From Castellaniella sp040276085 (GTDB lineage: Bacteria; Pseudomonadota; Gammaproteobacteria; Burkholderiales; Burkholderiaceae_B): a DNA stretch of 64,000 nt. Below, piece after piece: positions 51,597 through 59,954 of this stretch. The DNA lies in NCBI RefSeq assembly GCF_040276085.1, contig NZ_JBELOK010000001.1, positions 62,001-126,000 on the forward strand, in the 5' to 3' direction. The notes below the pieces were generated by a model. That model was not told the DNA's origin. It worked only from the letters and a program-made list of their open reading frames with translations, and searched no databases. Within the stretch, counting starts at the first letter, position 1. Each line of letters begins with the position of its first letter. Made by a program: the position numbers and the translations under genes.

Positions 51597-53534
51597 TCAA
51601 AACGCGATCCCCAAAGAAAACTGCAGACGCAAGCGCCGGTCTTTTTGTGCCCAAGCCAAATCGACAAAGAAGGGGCCTGCCGGGGTTCTCACCGCCAGCC
51701 CGGCGCCATAACCCAGGTGCCAGTCGAACTGATCAAAGGCGGGCGCTGCATCCCCTGCATCTACAAACACATTGGCCCCCAACACCTCGGTAAAGTAATG
51801 CGTGTATTCAACACTGAGCACACCCAGTGTCGGTGCACCGATCACGGCGTCGCCGCGTTGCAGGCCGATACTTTGATAGCGATAACCACGTATGGTGCGC
51901 GAGCCGCCGGTGCGCCAGGAAAAATCCTGGGGCAGGCGATTGGTGTGCGACCACACCTTGCCGATTTCACCACGAACCGTGAGCACGTCCCGATCAGCAA
52001 TTGTCCACCATTGCTGCGCACGCAGGCTGGTGCGGTAAAACGGTTGGCCATCATCCAGCGTGGTACCCACACCGACCCCAAACTCGATCAGGTTGCCTTC
52101 ACGCGGATCATATTTGTTATTGACGTCACGCCGCAGCCACTGCCAGGTGGCGGCCCAGCTGGGGACTTCGTATTTATAAGCCCCCGAGATACGGGTTTTG
52201 TCGTAGGCCAGCAAGCCCGCCAAGGTGGTTTCATATTCGACACGGCTGTCGCCCGCCGCCTTGCGCAGTTGGTTGCGCCTCCACCCCAGGCCGGAGCGGC
52301 TGGTTTCCAGCCCTTCGATGTCGGAGTGATCATATAAAACACCAAAGCTGTCGTTATAGCCCGAGGGGCTTGGCGGCAGGTGCACATCAAAAAAGGCACG
52401 CTGGCGGTCGCGATCAACCCCCGCACCGGTTTCTATCCAGACAGGCAGCCCAAAGACGACATTCTGGCGGTATAGCCCCTCAACGCGCACGCCGTGATCA
52501 CTGTCCGCCCCCAATGACCCGCTGGCATAACGCGCCGGCGCCTCGGTTACCCGTACCCGCACAGGTAAGGTGACCGGCTCGGTTTCGGAGGGCGGCAGCG
52601 GCTTGCTTTTTTGATCCTGGATAGTCTCATCGCTGGTTTTATCAGCGTCTGCGGAGGTGGGATCGGCGTCACCATCGACCATGGTGACAAACGCCCCGCG
52701 AAAAAATGTGGTGGACTGCAAAGATTGCTGCCAATCTTCCAGCAAGGTCTGGTTATAGGGGTCGCCCGGCTGATATTGCACATAGCGCCGGATCAGGGAT
52801 TCAGGTACGCGTTTTAGCCCCAGCACCTGCAGTTCGCCCATTTTTACCGGAGGGCCACTGTCGACATTGACCGCCAGATCAGCCTGGGAGGTCTCGGGAT
52901 TGACCACTGCCTGTGTGGGATCAAGCCGGGCAAAGTAAAAATCCTGCTCGGCCACAGACTGCAGCAAACCTGCCTTGGCATCGTGCCAATCGTCGTTGAT
53001 GAATGGCATCCCGGGCTTGAGCAGCCAATCCGAGCGCAAGGCATCACGCCGCCCCTGGTAGGCAGGCGTAGCAATGGCACCCTTAAAGCTTAAGCCCAGC
53101 TGACGCACCCGGGTGCGTATGCCGGGATCAATCGTGATGTCCCAGAACTCGCCTTGCCCAGGCGGCCCTTCGGTGACATCCAGGGTCACCTTGGCATCAA
53201 AATAGCCTTGCGTCTGCAAGGCGGCGTGCGCTGCATCCCAGGCACGGCGCCGCAAACGCGAGACCTCGCGCAGGTCTTGGTCGTCGGCCAGGCGGGTAAT
53301 GGCGCCCACTGCATCGGTAATTGCCTGTAACACCTTGGGCGGCGAACTGCCGGGATCGATGATGACTTGTGGCGGTGCGGCCAGGGCGAAGGGGCTGGCC
53401 AGCAAACAGGCCAGCGCGCTGCAAGCAGCCGCGTTCGGTGCCCACAATATATTTGTGGCTGCCCATCGACTACCTGGCCTGCAGTTTGCCAGCACACGCT
53501 GGCATGCCGATATCAGGGCACGCCGTATCCGCAT
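51597..53534 (-). CDS. tamA: Translocation and assembly module protein TamA (Omp85 family)
   Basis: The 645-residue outer-membrane protein has an N-terminal export signal (hydrophobic ACSALACLLASPFALA preceded by an unusually long, partly basic 36-residue N-terminus), POTRA domains (about 60-300) and a C-terminal 16-stranded barrel. The barrel contains WRTGGSRTIRGYRYQSIG, the conserved RGY motif region of Omp85 proteins, and ends in Phe (LQFSLGIAF). An acidic linker (about 285-310, GDADPTSADADKTSDE) precedes the last POTRA/barrel border. The start ATG shares a base with the apbC stop (TAATG). It partners with TamB, encoded next. Confidence 0.92.
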   Translation of the reverse strand: MRIRRALISACQRVLANCRPGSRWAATNILWAPNAAACSALACLLASPFALAAPPQVIIDPGSSPPKVLQAITDAVGAITRLADDQDLREVSRLRRRAWDAAHAALQTQGYFDAKVTLDVTEGPPGQGEFWDITIDPGIRTRVRQLGLSFKGAIATPAYQGRRDALRSDWLLKPGMPFINDDWHDAKAGLLQSVAEQDFYFARLDPTQAVVNPETSQADLAVNVDSGPPVKMGELQVLGLKRVPESLIRRYVQYQPGDPYNQTLLEDWQQSLQSTTFFRGAFVTMVDGDADPTSADADKTSDETIQDQKSKPLPPSETEPVTLPVRVRVTEAPARYASGSLGADSDHGVRVEGLYRQNVVFGLPVWIETGAGVDRDRQRAFFDVHLPPSPSGYNDSFGVLYDHSDIEGLETSRSGLGWRRNQLRKAAGDSRVEYETTLAGLLAYDKTRISGAYKYEVPSWAATWQWLRRDVNNKYDPREGNLIEFGVGVGTTLDDGQPFYRTSLRAQQWWTIADRDVLTVRGEIGKVWSHTNRLPQDFSWRTGGSRTIRGYRYQSIGLQRGDAVIGAPTLGVLSVEYTHYFTEVLGANVFVDAGDAAPAFDQFDWHLGYGAGLAVRTPAGPFFVDLAWAQKDRRLRLQFSLGIAF

Positions 53535-54616
53535 TAAACTTTGCGGGCCACAACCTGGGGCCGGGTTTTGGAATCATCCAGCGGCTGCCCCGCCACATGA
53601 ACCGCCAGCCGGTGGGCGATCTCGTGGTACAGGCCTGCTGCCGTGCCATCTGGCGATGCCACTACGCTGGGACGACCCGAATCGGTTTCCTGGCGAATGT
53701 CGATTTGCAGCGGCAAACCACCCAGCCACGGCAGATGATAGGTGGCTGCCAGTTGACGGCCGCCATCCTGCCCGAAGATGGGCTCGGTGTGCCCGCAATT
53801 GGAGCACACGTGCACAGACATGTTTTCTACGATCCCCAACACAGGAACATCCACTTTCTGGAACATGATCAAACCCTTGCGCGCATCGGCCAAGGCAAGA
53901 TCTTGCGGTGTGGTGACGATGATGGCGCCCGTCAAGGGCACCTTTTGCGCCATGGTAAGGGCAATATCGCCTGTTCCGGGAGGCATGTCCACAATCAAAT
54001 AATCCAGATCGTTCCATTTGGTAAGCGAAAGCAGCTGGGTTAGCGCCTGGGTAACCATGGGGCCACGCCAGATGGCCGGCGCCTCGTCATCCATCAAGAA
54101 GCCGATGGAGTTGCTTTGCAGACCGTGGCCAACCATGGGTTCCATGCTTTTGCCGTCGGCGCTTTTGGGCTTGCCCGACAAGCCCAGCATGATAGGCACG
54201 CTTGGACCGTAAATATCCGCGTCGAGCAAGCCCACACGGGCCCCCTGTGCGTGCAGGGCAAGTGCCAGATTGACGGCCGTGGTACTTTTACCTACTCCGC
54301 CCTTGCCGGATGCCACGGCAATGATATTGCGCACCGTATCCAGCGGACGCAAGCCCCGCTGCACGGCATGCGTATCAATGCGCGACTGGAAATCCAGCTG
54401 GCCAAGGGTTACCCCCGCGGCTGACAGGGCTTGACCGATAGCTTCGCGCAAGGCAGGCTCACCGTTGAATACTGGGTAGCCCAGCGTTACAGTGATATCA
54501 AAGGCTTGTCCGGCAGGCCGGATTTGTAGATCGGCCTCTGTGACAGCCAGAGATTTTCGGGTATCCGGGTTAATGACCCGCGATAAAACCGTGCGGATTT
54601 CCTGGGGGGTGCTCAT
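53534..54616 (-). CDS. apbC: Iron-sulfur cluster carrier protein, Mrp/ApbC family
   Basis: The 360-residue P-loop NTPase delivers 4Fe-4S clusters to apoproteins. An N-terminal DUF59/MIP18-like domain (about 1-90) is followed by the deviant Walker A GKGGVGKST (104-112), LLDADIYGPSVP, and a CxxC pair (VCSNCGH) that holds the cluster at the dimer interface. A downstream target such as complex I, encoded in this window, would need such carriers, but a specific link is inference. The ATG at 54616 is chosen. Overlap with tamA suggests cotranscription. Confidence 0.94.
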   Translation of the reverse strand: MSTPQEIRTVLSRVINPDTRKSLAVTEADLQIRPAGQAFDITVTLGYPVFNGEPALREAIGQALSAAGVTLGQLDFQSRIDTHAVQRGLRPLDTVRNIIAVASGKGGVGKSTTAVNLALALHAQGARVGLLDADIYGPSVPIMLGLSGKPKSADGKSMEPMVGHGLQSNSIGFLMDDEAPAIWRGPMVTQALTQLLSLTKWNDLDYLIVDMPPGTGDIALTMAQKVPLTGAIIVTTPQDLALADARKGLIMFQKVDVPVLGIVENMSVHVCSNCGHTEPIFGQDGGRQLAATYHLPWLGGLPLQIDIRQETDSGRPSVVASPDGTAAGLYHEIAHRLAVHVAGQPLDDSKTRPQVVARKV

Positions 54617-54767
54617 GAATCGTCCCAATGAAAACAATCGAAACCACAAGCATAGCGGATTCCCCTGGAAATCTGCGGATTGACCCCGATATGATCATTA
54701 CCAACCGGGGTTGGCCCGCATGCCGCCATCCCCTGCAACTTTTTTCGGCCACAGAGGTCTTATTCAT

Positions 54768-55043
54768 ATGAACATCATCCAGCAAACCCTGCGAGCCGCC
54801 CTGTTTCTGGTTCTGGCCTTCTTTGGCCTGATCATGGCCATGATTTTCATGGCATCTACACTACTGGCCATCGCAGTGCTGTACATTGTGGCGCGCCTGC
54901 AAGGGCGCCCCTTCGGCGTCAAGGCCTACTGGGCCGAGCGCCGGCGCCCGCCCATGCCCAACCGATCCAGCCGATGGTCCGCAGAGGCCCCAACGGCTCG
55001 CCGTCAGGATGTCACCGACATCGAAATGCGCGAGATCCCGTGA
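54768..55043 (+). CDS. Small membrane protein of unknown function
   Basis: The 91-residue protein has a hydrophobic region (about residues 9-45: ALFLVLAFFGLIMAMIFMAS, then LLAIAVLYIVARL) that could form one long or two short membrane helices, and a basic, Arg-rich C-terminal tail facing the cytoplasm (RPFGVKAYWAERRRPPMPNRSSRW). I do not recognise a family. The ATG at 54768 has AGAGG 10 nt upstream; a longer frame (54711) is less likely. It is divergent from apbC and ends 51 bp before metG. Confidence 0.7.
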   Translation: MNIIQQTLRAALFLVLAFFGLIMAMIFMASTLLAIAVLYIVARLQGRPFGVKAYWAERRRPPMPNRSSRWSAEAPTARRQDVTDIEMREIP

Positions 55044-55094
55044 TCTCTGGCGGGCTGATAGAATCAGTGTTTTTCCCTAGTCAGCCCGCCCGCC

Positions 55095-57164
55095 ATGCCG
55101 CGCACCCTATTTGTTACCACTGCCCTGCCCTATGCCAATGGCTCTTTCCACATTGGCCACATCATGGAATACATCCAGGCTGATACCTGGGTACGGGCCA
55201 TGCGCATGGCGGGACACACCGTGCACTTTGTGGGCGCAGACGATGCCCATGGGGCACCTATCATGCTCAAGGCCGAAGCCGAGGGCATCACGCCGCAAGC
55301 CCTGGTGGCCCGCTACGCCTCCGAGCGCCCAAAATACCTCAATGGATTCCATGTCCGCTTCGACCACTGGCACAGCACCGACTCTGCCGAGAACATCGCG
55401 CTGTCCCAGGATATCTACCGCGCACTAAAGGCTGCAGGCTTTATCAACAGCCGCGAAATCGAGCAGTTTTACGACCCCGTCAAGGGCATGTTTTTGCCCG
55501 ACCGCTACATCAAAGGCGAATGCCCGCGCTGCCACACCAAAGACCAATACGGGGATTCCTGCGAATCCTGCGGGGCCGTGTATAGCCCCACCGAGCTCAT
55601 CGAGCCTTATTCGACGCTTACCCGGGCACGCCCGGTGTTGCGCAGCTCCGAGCATTTTTTCTTTCGGCTGTCCGATCCCCGTTGTGTGGCTTTCCTGCAA
55701 GAATGGACCACCGGCCGCCGGCAGGACGGCACCGCACGGCTGCAAAGCGAAGTGTTGGGCAAAACCCGCGAATGGCTGGGCACCGCAGAGGGCGCCGAAG
55801 CCAATCTGGCCGACTGGGATATTTCACGCGACGAGCCCTACTTTGGCATCCCGATCCCGGACGCACCGGGCAAATATTTTTATGTGTGGCTGGATGCGCC
55901 GGTTGGATATCTGGCGTCTCTCAAGGCCTACTGCCAGAAGCAGGGCCTGGATTACGAACAGCTGCTGTCGCCGGATGCCGACACCGAGCAAGTGCACTTT
56001 ATCGGCAAGGACATCGTGTATTTTCACGCCCTGTTTTGGCCTGCCATGCTCAAGTTTTCGGGCCGAAAGGTACCCGACATGCTGCACGTGCACGGGTTTA
56101 TCACGGTAAGCGGCGAAAAAATGTCCAAAAGCCGCGGCACGGGGATCTCACCGCTGCGCTATCTGGATATTGGCATGGACGCCGAATGGCTGCGCTACTA
56201 CATTGCGGCCAAGCTCAATGCCCACGTCGAAGACCTCGACTTCAATCCGGATGATTTCATCGCCCGCGTCAACAGCGACCTCATCGGCAAGTACGTCAAT
56301 ATTGCCAGCCGCGCAGCCACCTTCATCACGCGGCACTTTGATGGCGCGCTGGGTTATGCAGGAGACACCCTCGAGCTGCAGGCCGAATTGCGTCAATGCA
56401 CCAGCGCAGTTCAGGCCGACTTCGAAGCCCGCGATTATGGCCGCGCCATCCGGCGCATCATGGCTTTGGCCGACAAAATCAACCAGGCATTTGATGCCGC
56501 CCAACCCTGGGTGCTGGCCAAAGGCCTGGCTCAGGCCGACGATGCCCAAAAAGCAGCCTTGCAGGACGTCTGCTCACGGGCATTGGCTGGTTTCCAGGCG
56601 TTGTCGGTGATGCTCTCGCCCGTCTTGCCGGCGCTTACGCACCGGGTGGCCCACGAGCTCTTTGGCCATGCACGCAGCTATGTGTGGTCGGATGCCGATC
56701 AACTGCCTACCCGGATTGCCGCGTTCAAGCACCTGATGCAGCGTGTCGACCCTGCCCAGCTGGATGCCCTGTTCGAGCCGCCGGCAGAGCCCGTGGTTCA
56801 GCCCGGCGGCGAACCCATCGCCGACACCATCGACATTAAGGACTTCGGCCGGATCGATCTACGCATCGCCCGGATTGTCGAGTGCACTGCCGTAGAGGGT
56901 TCGGATAAGCTGCTGCGCCTTTCTCTGGATGTAGGCGAAGGCCGTCTGCGTCAGGTGTTTTCGGGTATCAAATCGATGTATCAGCCCGCCGACCTGGCCG
57001 GCAAACTGACCGTGGTGGTGGCCAACCTGGCCCCGCGCAAGATGCGCTTTGGCGTCTCCGAAGGCATGGTGCTGGCTGCCAGCCACGCAGACGAATCCGC
57101 GCATCCGGGCATCTATGTGCTTGAGCCCTGGGAGGGTGCCCAGCCAGGCATGCGGATTCACTAA
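55095..57164 (+). CDS. metG: Methionine--tRNA ligase
   Basis: The 689-residue class I synthetase charges tRNA-Met. The catalytic signatures HIGH (residues 19-22, FHIGHIMEY) and KMSKS (in GEKMSKSRG) are intact. A zinc-knuckle connective peptide with CPRC and CESC pairs lies between them. The C-terminal extension (about 580-689, IDIKDFGRIDLRIARIVECTAVEGSDKLLRLSLDVGEG...) is an EMAPII-like tRNA-binding and dimerisation domain, so this is the long homodimeric form. It may share a transcript with the small membrane protein upstream. Confidence 0.97.
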   Translation: MPRTLFVTTALPYANGSFHIGHIMEYIQADTWVRAMRMAGHTVHFVGADDAHGAPIMLKAEAEGITPQALVARYASERPKYLNGFHVRFDHWHSTDSAENIALSQDIYRALKAAGFINSREIEQFYDPVKGMFLPDRYIKGECPRCHTKDQYGDSCESCGAVYSPTELIEPYSTLTRARPVLRSSEHFFFRLSDPRCVAFLQEWTTGRRQDGTARLQSEVLGKTREWLGTAEGAEANLADWDISRDEPYFGIPIPDAPGKYFYVWLDAPVGYLASLKAYCQKQGLDYEQLLSPDADTEQVHFIGKDIVYFHALFWPAMLKFSGRKVPDMLHVHGFITVSGEKMSKSRGTGISPLRYLDIGMDAEWLRYYIAAKLNAHVEDLDFNPDDFIARVNSDLIGKYVNIASRAATFITRHFDGALGYAGDTLELQAELRQCTSAVQADFEARDYGRAIRRIMALADKINQAFDAAQPWVLAKGLAQADDAQKAALQDVCSRALAGFQALSVMLSPVLPALTHRVAHELFGHARSYVWSDADQLPTRIAAFKHLMQRVDPAQLDALFEPPAEPVVQPGGEPIADTIDIKDFGRIDLRIARIVECTAVEGSDKLLRLSLDVGEGRLRQVFSGIKSMYQPADLAGKLTVVVANLAPRKMRFGVSEGMVLAASHADESAHPGIYVLEPWEGAQPGMRIH

Positions 57165-57217
57165 GCGCCAGAGGGGGCCATCCGCGCATCCTAACGGGCA
57201 GCGGCTGCCTGGCCTGA

Positions 57218-58429
57218 TCAGGTGATATTGGGGGTTTTCTCGCCAAACAGCAGGCGCGTCACCAGCGTCTCGTCGATGGGCTCGCCGCTTAGCGTGCGTG
57301 CCAGAATTTCACTGCCCAAGGCCTGCAGCGAAATCAGCATATCCGGATTGACCCGCTGTATCTTGGAGAGATGCATGGGCGAATTGACCAATGCCACCAG
57401 GCGGGTGTCGCTGCCACCCGCCTCACGGCCAGCCAGCACAATAAAGGCGTTTTCCGAATCATCCTGACGCAAGGCCAGGATATAGCGGGCCTGAGCCGCC
57501 CCGGCCTGCTGCAGCACGCTGGTTTCGGATGCATCGCCTTCGAGGATATCCGCACCTTCAGGATAGGGATGGCCCTCGGAAGAAGGGACAATCACCGTCA
57601 CCTCGTGCCCACGCTGAAGCAGCGCCTCATACAGGCTTTGGGCCAATGGGCTGACCCCAGCCAGAATAATGTGATTTTTTCGCATGGCGTGCGTCATTCT
57701 CCCGTGCATCAAGCGTTTGATATTGCCACCAATCATGGGCACCACGACGGCACTGACGGAGGTGGCAAACACCGTGATCCCAAAAATAATGATGGATACT
57801 GTAAACAGGCGTGCCGCATCGGTATGGGGGCTGATGTCGCCATAACCTACCGTGGACATCGACACAATCGAGAAATACAGGGCGGTGACGGGGTCGTGGA
57901 TGGGTGGCGCAAACTGATCACCCAGATACAGCACACCCAACACGGCATATACCAACAGGCTGACCACGCTAAGGACGGCGAACAGGCTGCCCGCTGCCAG
58001 GCTGGTACGATCGAACTGACGCCAATAAGCCCCCAGCAGGGCGACCAGCACCCCCGTATACACCAACAGGTCGATATGGCTCTGGCCACGCCAGAGAAAA
58101 TAACCGCCCACCATCGCCAGGAGTACCAGGCTCATGGCCCAGGCGATTCGGGCGCGATACAGCAGCCCGATAGCCATTACCAGCACTCCAATCCCAAGCA
58201 TCAGGCGCGACATCAGCCCGATGCCGCCGGAATCCAGAAACGCCGATACACCGGCACCATCACGCACCTGCAGTGCCGGCAACAGGCCCTGACCACCGAT
58301 CAGCTGCCACAACGGCGCAAGAAACAGATAACCATCGATGGCGACCAGAATGGCAATCAGCCAATGCCAGGGAAACCGACGCATCAAGCGCCATACGCGG
58401 CTGAAAAAAAGCGGTGAGGGCACCAGCAT
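57218..58429 (-). CDS. Kch-like voltage-gated potassium channel with RCK domain
   Basis: The 403-residue inner-membrane protein has several hydrophobic helices (about 22-165), a pore with selectivity filter TVGYGD (193-198), a further helix (205-232) and a cytosolic TrkA-N/RCK-like domain (about 250-400) ending with GSEILARTLSGEPIDETLV. This layout and the last motif match E. coli Kch (417 residues, from memory). The nucleotide loop reads AGVSPLAQS rather than the GxGxxG of TrkA, as in Kch-type domains with reduced nucleotide binding. The ATG at 58429 is preferred over a longer frame starting with TTG. It is divergent from the cation efflux gene. Confidence 0.88.
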   Translation of the reverse strand: MLVPSPLFFSRVWRLMRRFPWHWLIAILVAIDGYLFLAPLWQLIGGQGLLPALQVRDGAGVSAFLDSGGIGLMSRLMLGIGVLVMAIGLLYRARIAWAMSLVLLAMVGGYFLWRGQSHIDLLVYTGVLVALLGAYWRQFDRTSLAAGSLFAVLSVVSLLVYAVLGVLYLGDQFAPPIHDPVTALYFSIVSMSTVGYGDISPHTDAARLFTVSIIIFGITVFATSVSAVVVPMIGGNIKRLMHGRMTHAMRKNHIILAGVSPLAQSLYEALLQRGHEVTVIVPSSEGHPYPEGADILEGDASETSVLQQAGAAQARYILALRQDDSENAFIVLAGREAGGSDTRLVALVNSPMHLSKIQRVNPDMLISLQALGSEILARTLSGEPIDETLVTRLLFGEKTPNIT

Positions 58430-58508
58430 TTGGGGCCAATCCTGTATGACCGACAAGGTTTTCAGTGTACTGCAGCAGCTTTACCTGACCGCCCTTATAC
58501 TTGCGGGC

Positions 58509-59402
58509 ATGACACCCGCTTCTGCCGTCCAAGTAGAGACCCCAGAGCGCCAGGTTGCTGCGCGCCGCAGCACCTGGGTCAGCGTCTGGGTCAATTTGCT
58601 GCTCACTGCTGTCCAGCTGGTGATTGGCATTTTTGCGCAATCCCAGGCCCTGGTGGCGGACGCCATCCATTCGCTCTCGGATCTGATCTCCGATGGCATT
58701 GTGCTGTTTGCCAACAAGCACAGCGGCAAGGCGCCGGATGCCGATCATCCCTATGGGCATTTGCGCTTTGAAACTGCTGCCACGCTGGGCATCGGCGTAC
58801 TGCTGGCTGTCGTGGGGATCGGGATGCTATGGCGCAGTTTCGAGCGCCTGCAGGCACCCGACCTCATCCCGGTGGTGCATGCCGCCGCTTTTTATGTGGC
58901 ACTGCTGGCGCTGCTGTCCAAAGAACTGCTGTTTCGCTATTTACTGTATGTGGCGGGCAAAGTGCGCTCTACCATGCTGGTGGCCAATGCCTGGCATGCG
59001 CGGTCTGACGCAGCCTCCTCTTTAGTGGTGGCATTGGGCATCGGCGCCAACCTGGCCGGCCTGCCACTGGCCGACCCGCTGGCCGCCCTGATCGTGGGCC
59101 TGATGATCATCCGCATGGGCTGGAAATTTTCATCGCAAGCCTTTAACGACCTAGTCGATCGTGCAGTCGACGATGAAACTGAACAGGCCATCCGCGAGCG
59201 CATTCTGGGCACTCCGGGCGTGCGTGGCATCCACGATCTGCGCACACGCAAAATGGGCGATATGGTGTGGGTTGAGGTAGACATCGAAATGGACGGCCAG
59301 CTGACTATCGAGGCCGGCCATGCCATTGCGGTGGCAGCCCGTGAGCGTGTCATGGCCGACCTGCCTGTGCTGGATGTCATGACACACTTTGATCCGGTTT
59401 AG
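58509..59402 (+). CDS. Cation diffusion facilitator (CDF) metal exporter
   Basis: The 297-residue inner-membrane transporter has six helices and a cytosolic C-terminal domain. Metal-site residues are seen in LVADAIHSLSDLISDGIVL (helix 2, His and Asp, D-x3-D pattern), then HPYGHLRFETAATLGIG, and in helix 5 NAWHARSDAASSLVVALG (HxxxD). The C-terminal ferredoxin-like domain includes VRGIHDLRTRKMGDMVWVEVDIEMD. It should export a divalent cation by proton exchange, probably Zn, Fe or Mn. The ATG at 58509 is preferred, since earlier starts add unrelated residues and overlap the divergent channel gene. It lies 27 bp from the convergent cadR end. Confidence 0.9.
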   Translation: MTPASAVQVETPERQVAARRSTWVSVWVNLLLTAVQLVIGIFAQSQALVADAIHSLSDLISDGIVLFANKHSGKAPDADHPYGHLRFETAATLGIGVLLAVVGIGMLWRSFERLQAPDLIPVVHAAAFYVALLALLSKELLFRYLLYVAGKVRSTMLVANAWHARSDAASSLVVALGIGANLAGLPLADPLAALIVGLMIIRMGWKFSSQAFNDLVDRAVDDETEQAIRERILGTPGVRGIHDLRTRKMGDMVWVEVDIEMDGQLTIEAGHAIAVAARERVMADLPVLDVMTHFDPV

Positions 59403-59429
59403 GCAGCCATCCACGGGTACCCGTAGCAC

Positions 59430-59858
59430 CTATAAATGCGTGGCATGCGGCGGTTTCTCGGGGGTTTGCATCCGCGACAGGCCCTGCACAATCCCGCAAC
59501 TGTCCACCGCCTGCTCGGTCTGGCACTGGCCACGCAGCCGCAGCAACTGCCCGCGCAAATCCTCAAGCTCACGCAAACGCACCTGTACGTGAGCAATGTG
59601 CTCATCCAGCAACTGGTTGATATCCCCGCAATCGAGGGCCGGATGATCAATCATGCCCAGCAATGCCCGGATCTCGTCATGGGCCATGTCCAGGCTGCGG
59701 CAGTTGCGAATAAAGCGCAGGCGATCGAGATGCGCAGCGCCATATTGACGGTAATTGCCCGGGGTGCGCCCGGGCGCCGGCAACAGGCCGGATTTTTCGT
59801 AGAAACGGATGGTTTCCGTGGGGCAATTTGTGGCTTGTGCGAGTTCGCCGATCTTCAT
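59430..59858 (-). CDS. cadR: Cd(II)/Pb(II)-responsive MerR-family regulator
   Basis: The 142-residue protein has the MerR winged helix (MKIGELAQATNCPTETIRFYEKSGLLPAPGRT), a coiled coil and a metal site with C77 (ALDCGDI), C112 and C121, the three-Cys set of CadR/PbrR proteins. A short His-containing tail (HATHL) is reminiscent of the CadR His-rich end. It should sense Cd, Pb or Zn and activate the divergent cadA by untwisting a promoter with a long spacer. The shared intergenic region is 96 bp. Confidence 0.9.
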   Translation of the reverse strand: MKIGELAQATNCPTETIRFYEKSGLLPAPGRTPGNYRQYGAAHLDRLRFIRNCRSLDMAHDEIRALLGMIDHPALDCGDINQLLDEHIAHVQVRLRELEDLRGQLLRLRGQCQTEQAVDSCGIVQGLSRMQTPEKPPHATHL

Positions 59859-59892
59859 GACTTGCGTGCCTGCTGCTGAGAGTTCGAGGGAT

Positions 59893-59923
59893 TTGACCTT
59901 GTAGTTACTACAGGGTGTTCAAT
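59893..59923 (+). promoter_or_regulatory. MerR-type cadA promoter and CadR operator
   Basis: TTGACC (59893-59898) and TTCAAT (59918-59923) are separated by 19 bp, the overlong spacer that MerR-family activators correct. A near-perfect dyad, ACCTTGTAG-TTA-CTACAGGGT (59896-59916), fills the spacer and starts within the -35, matching known CadR/PbrR/ZntR operators. It faces cadA. Confidence 0.85.
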
Positions 59924-59954
59924 CTCATCATAATCTGCATCACAGGCATTTGCC

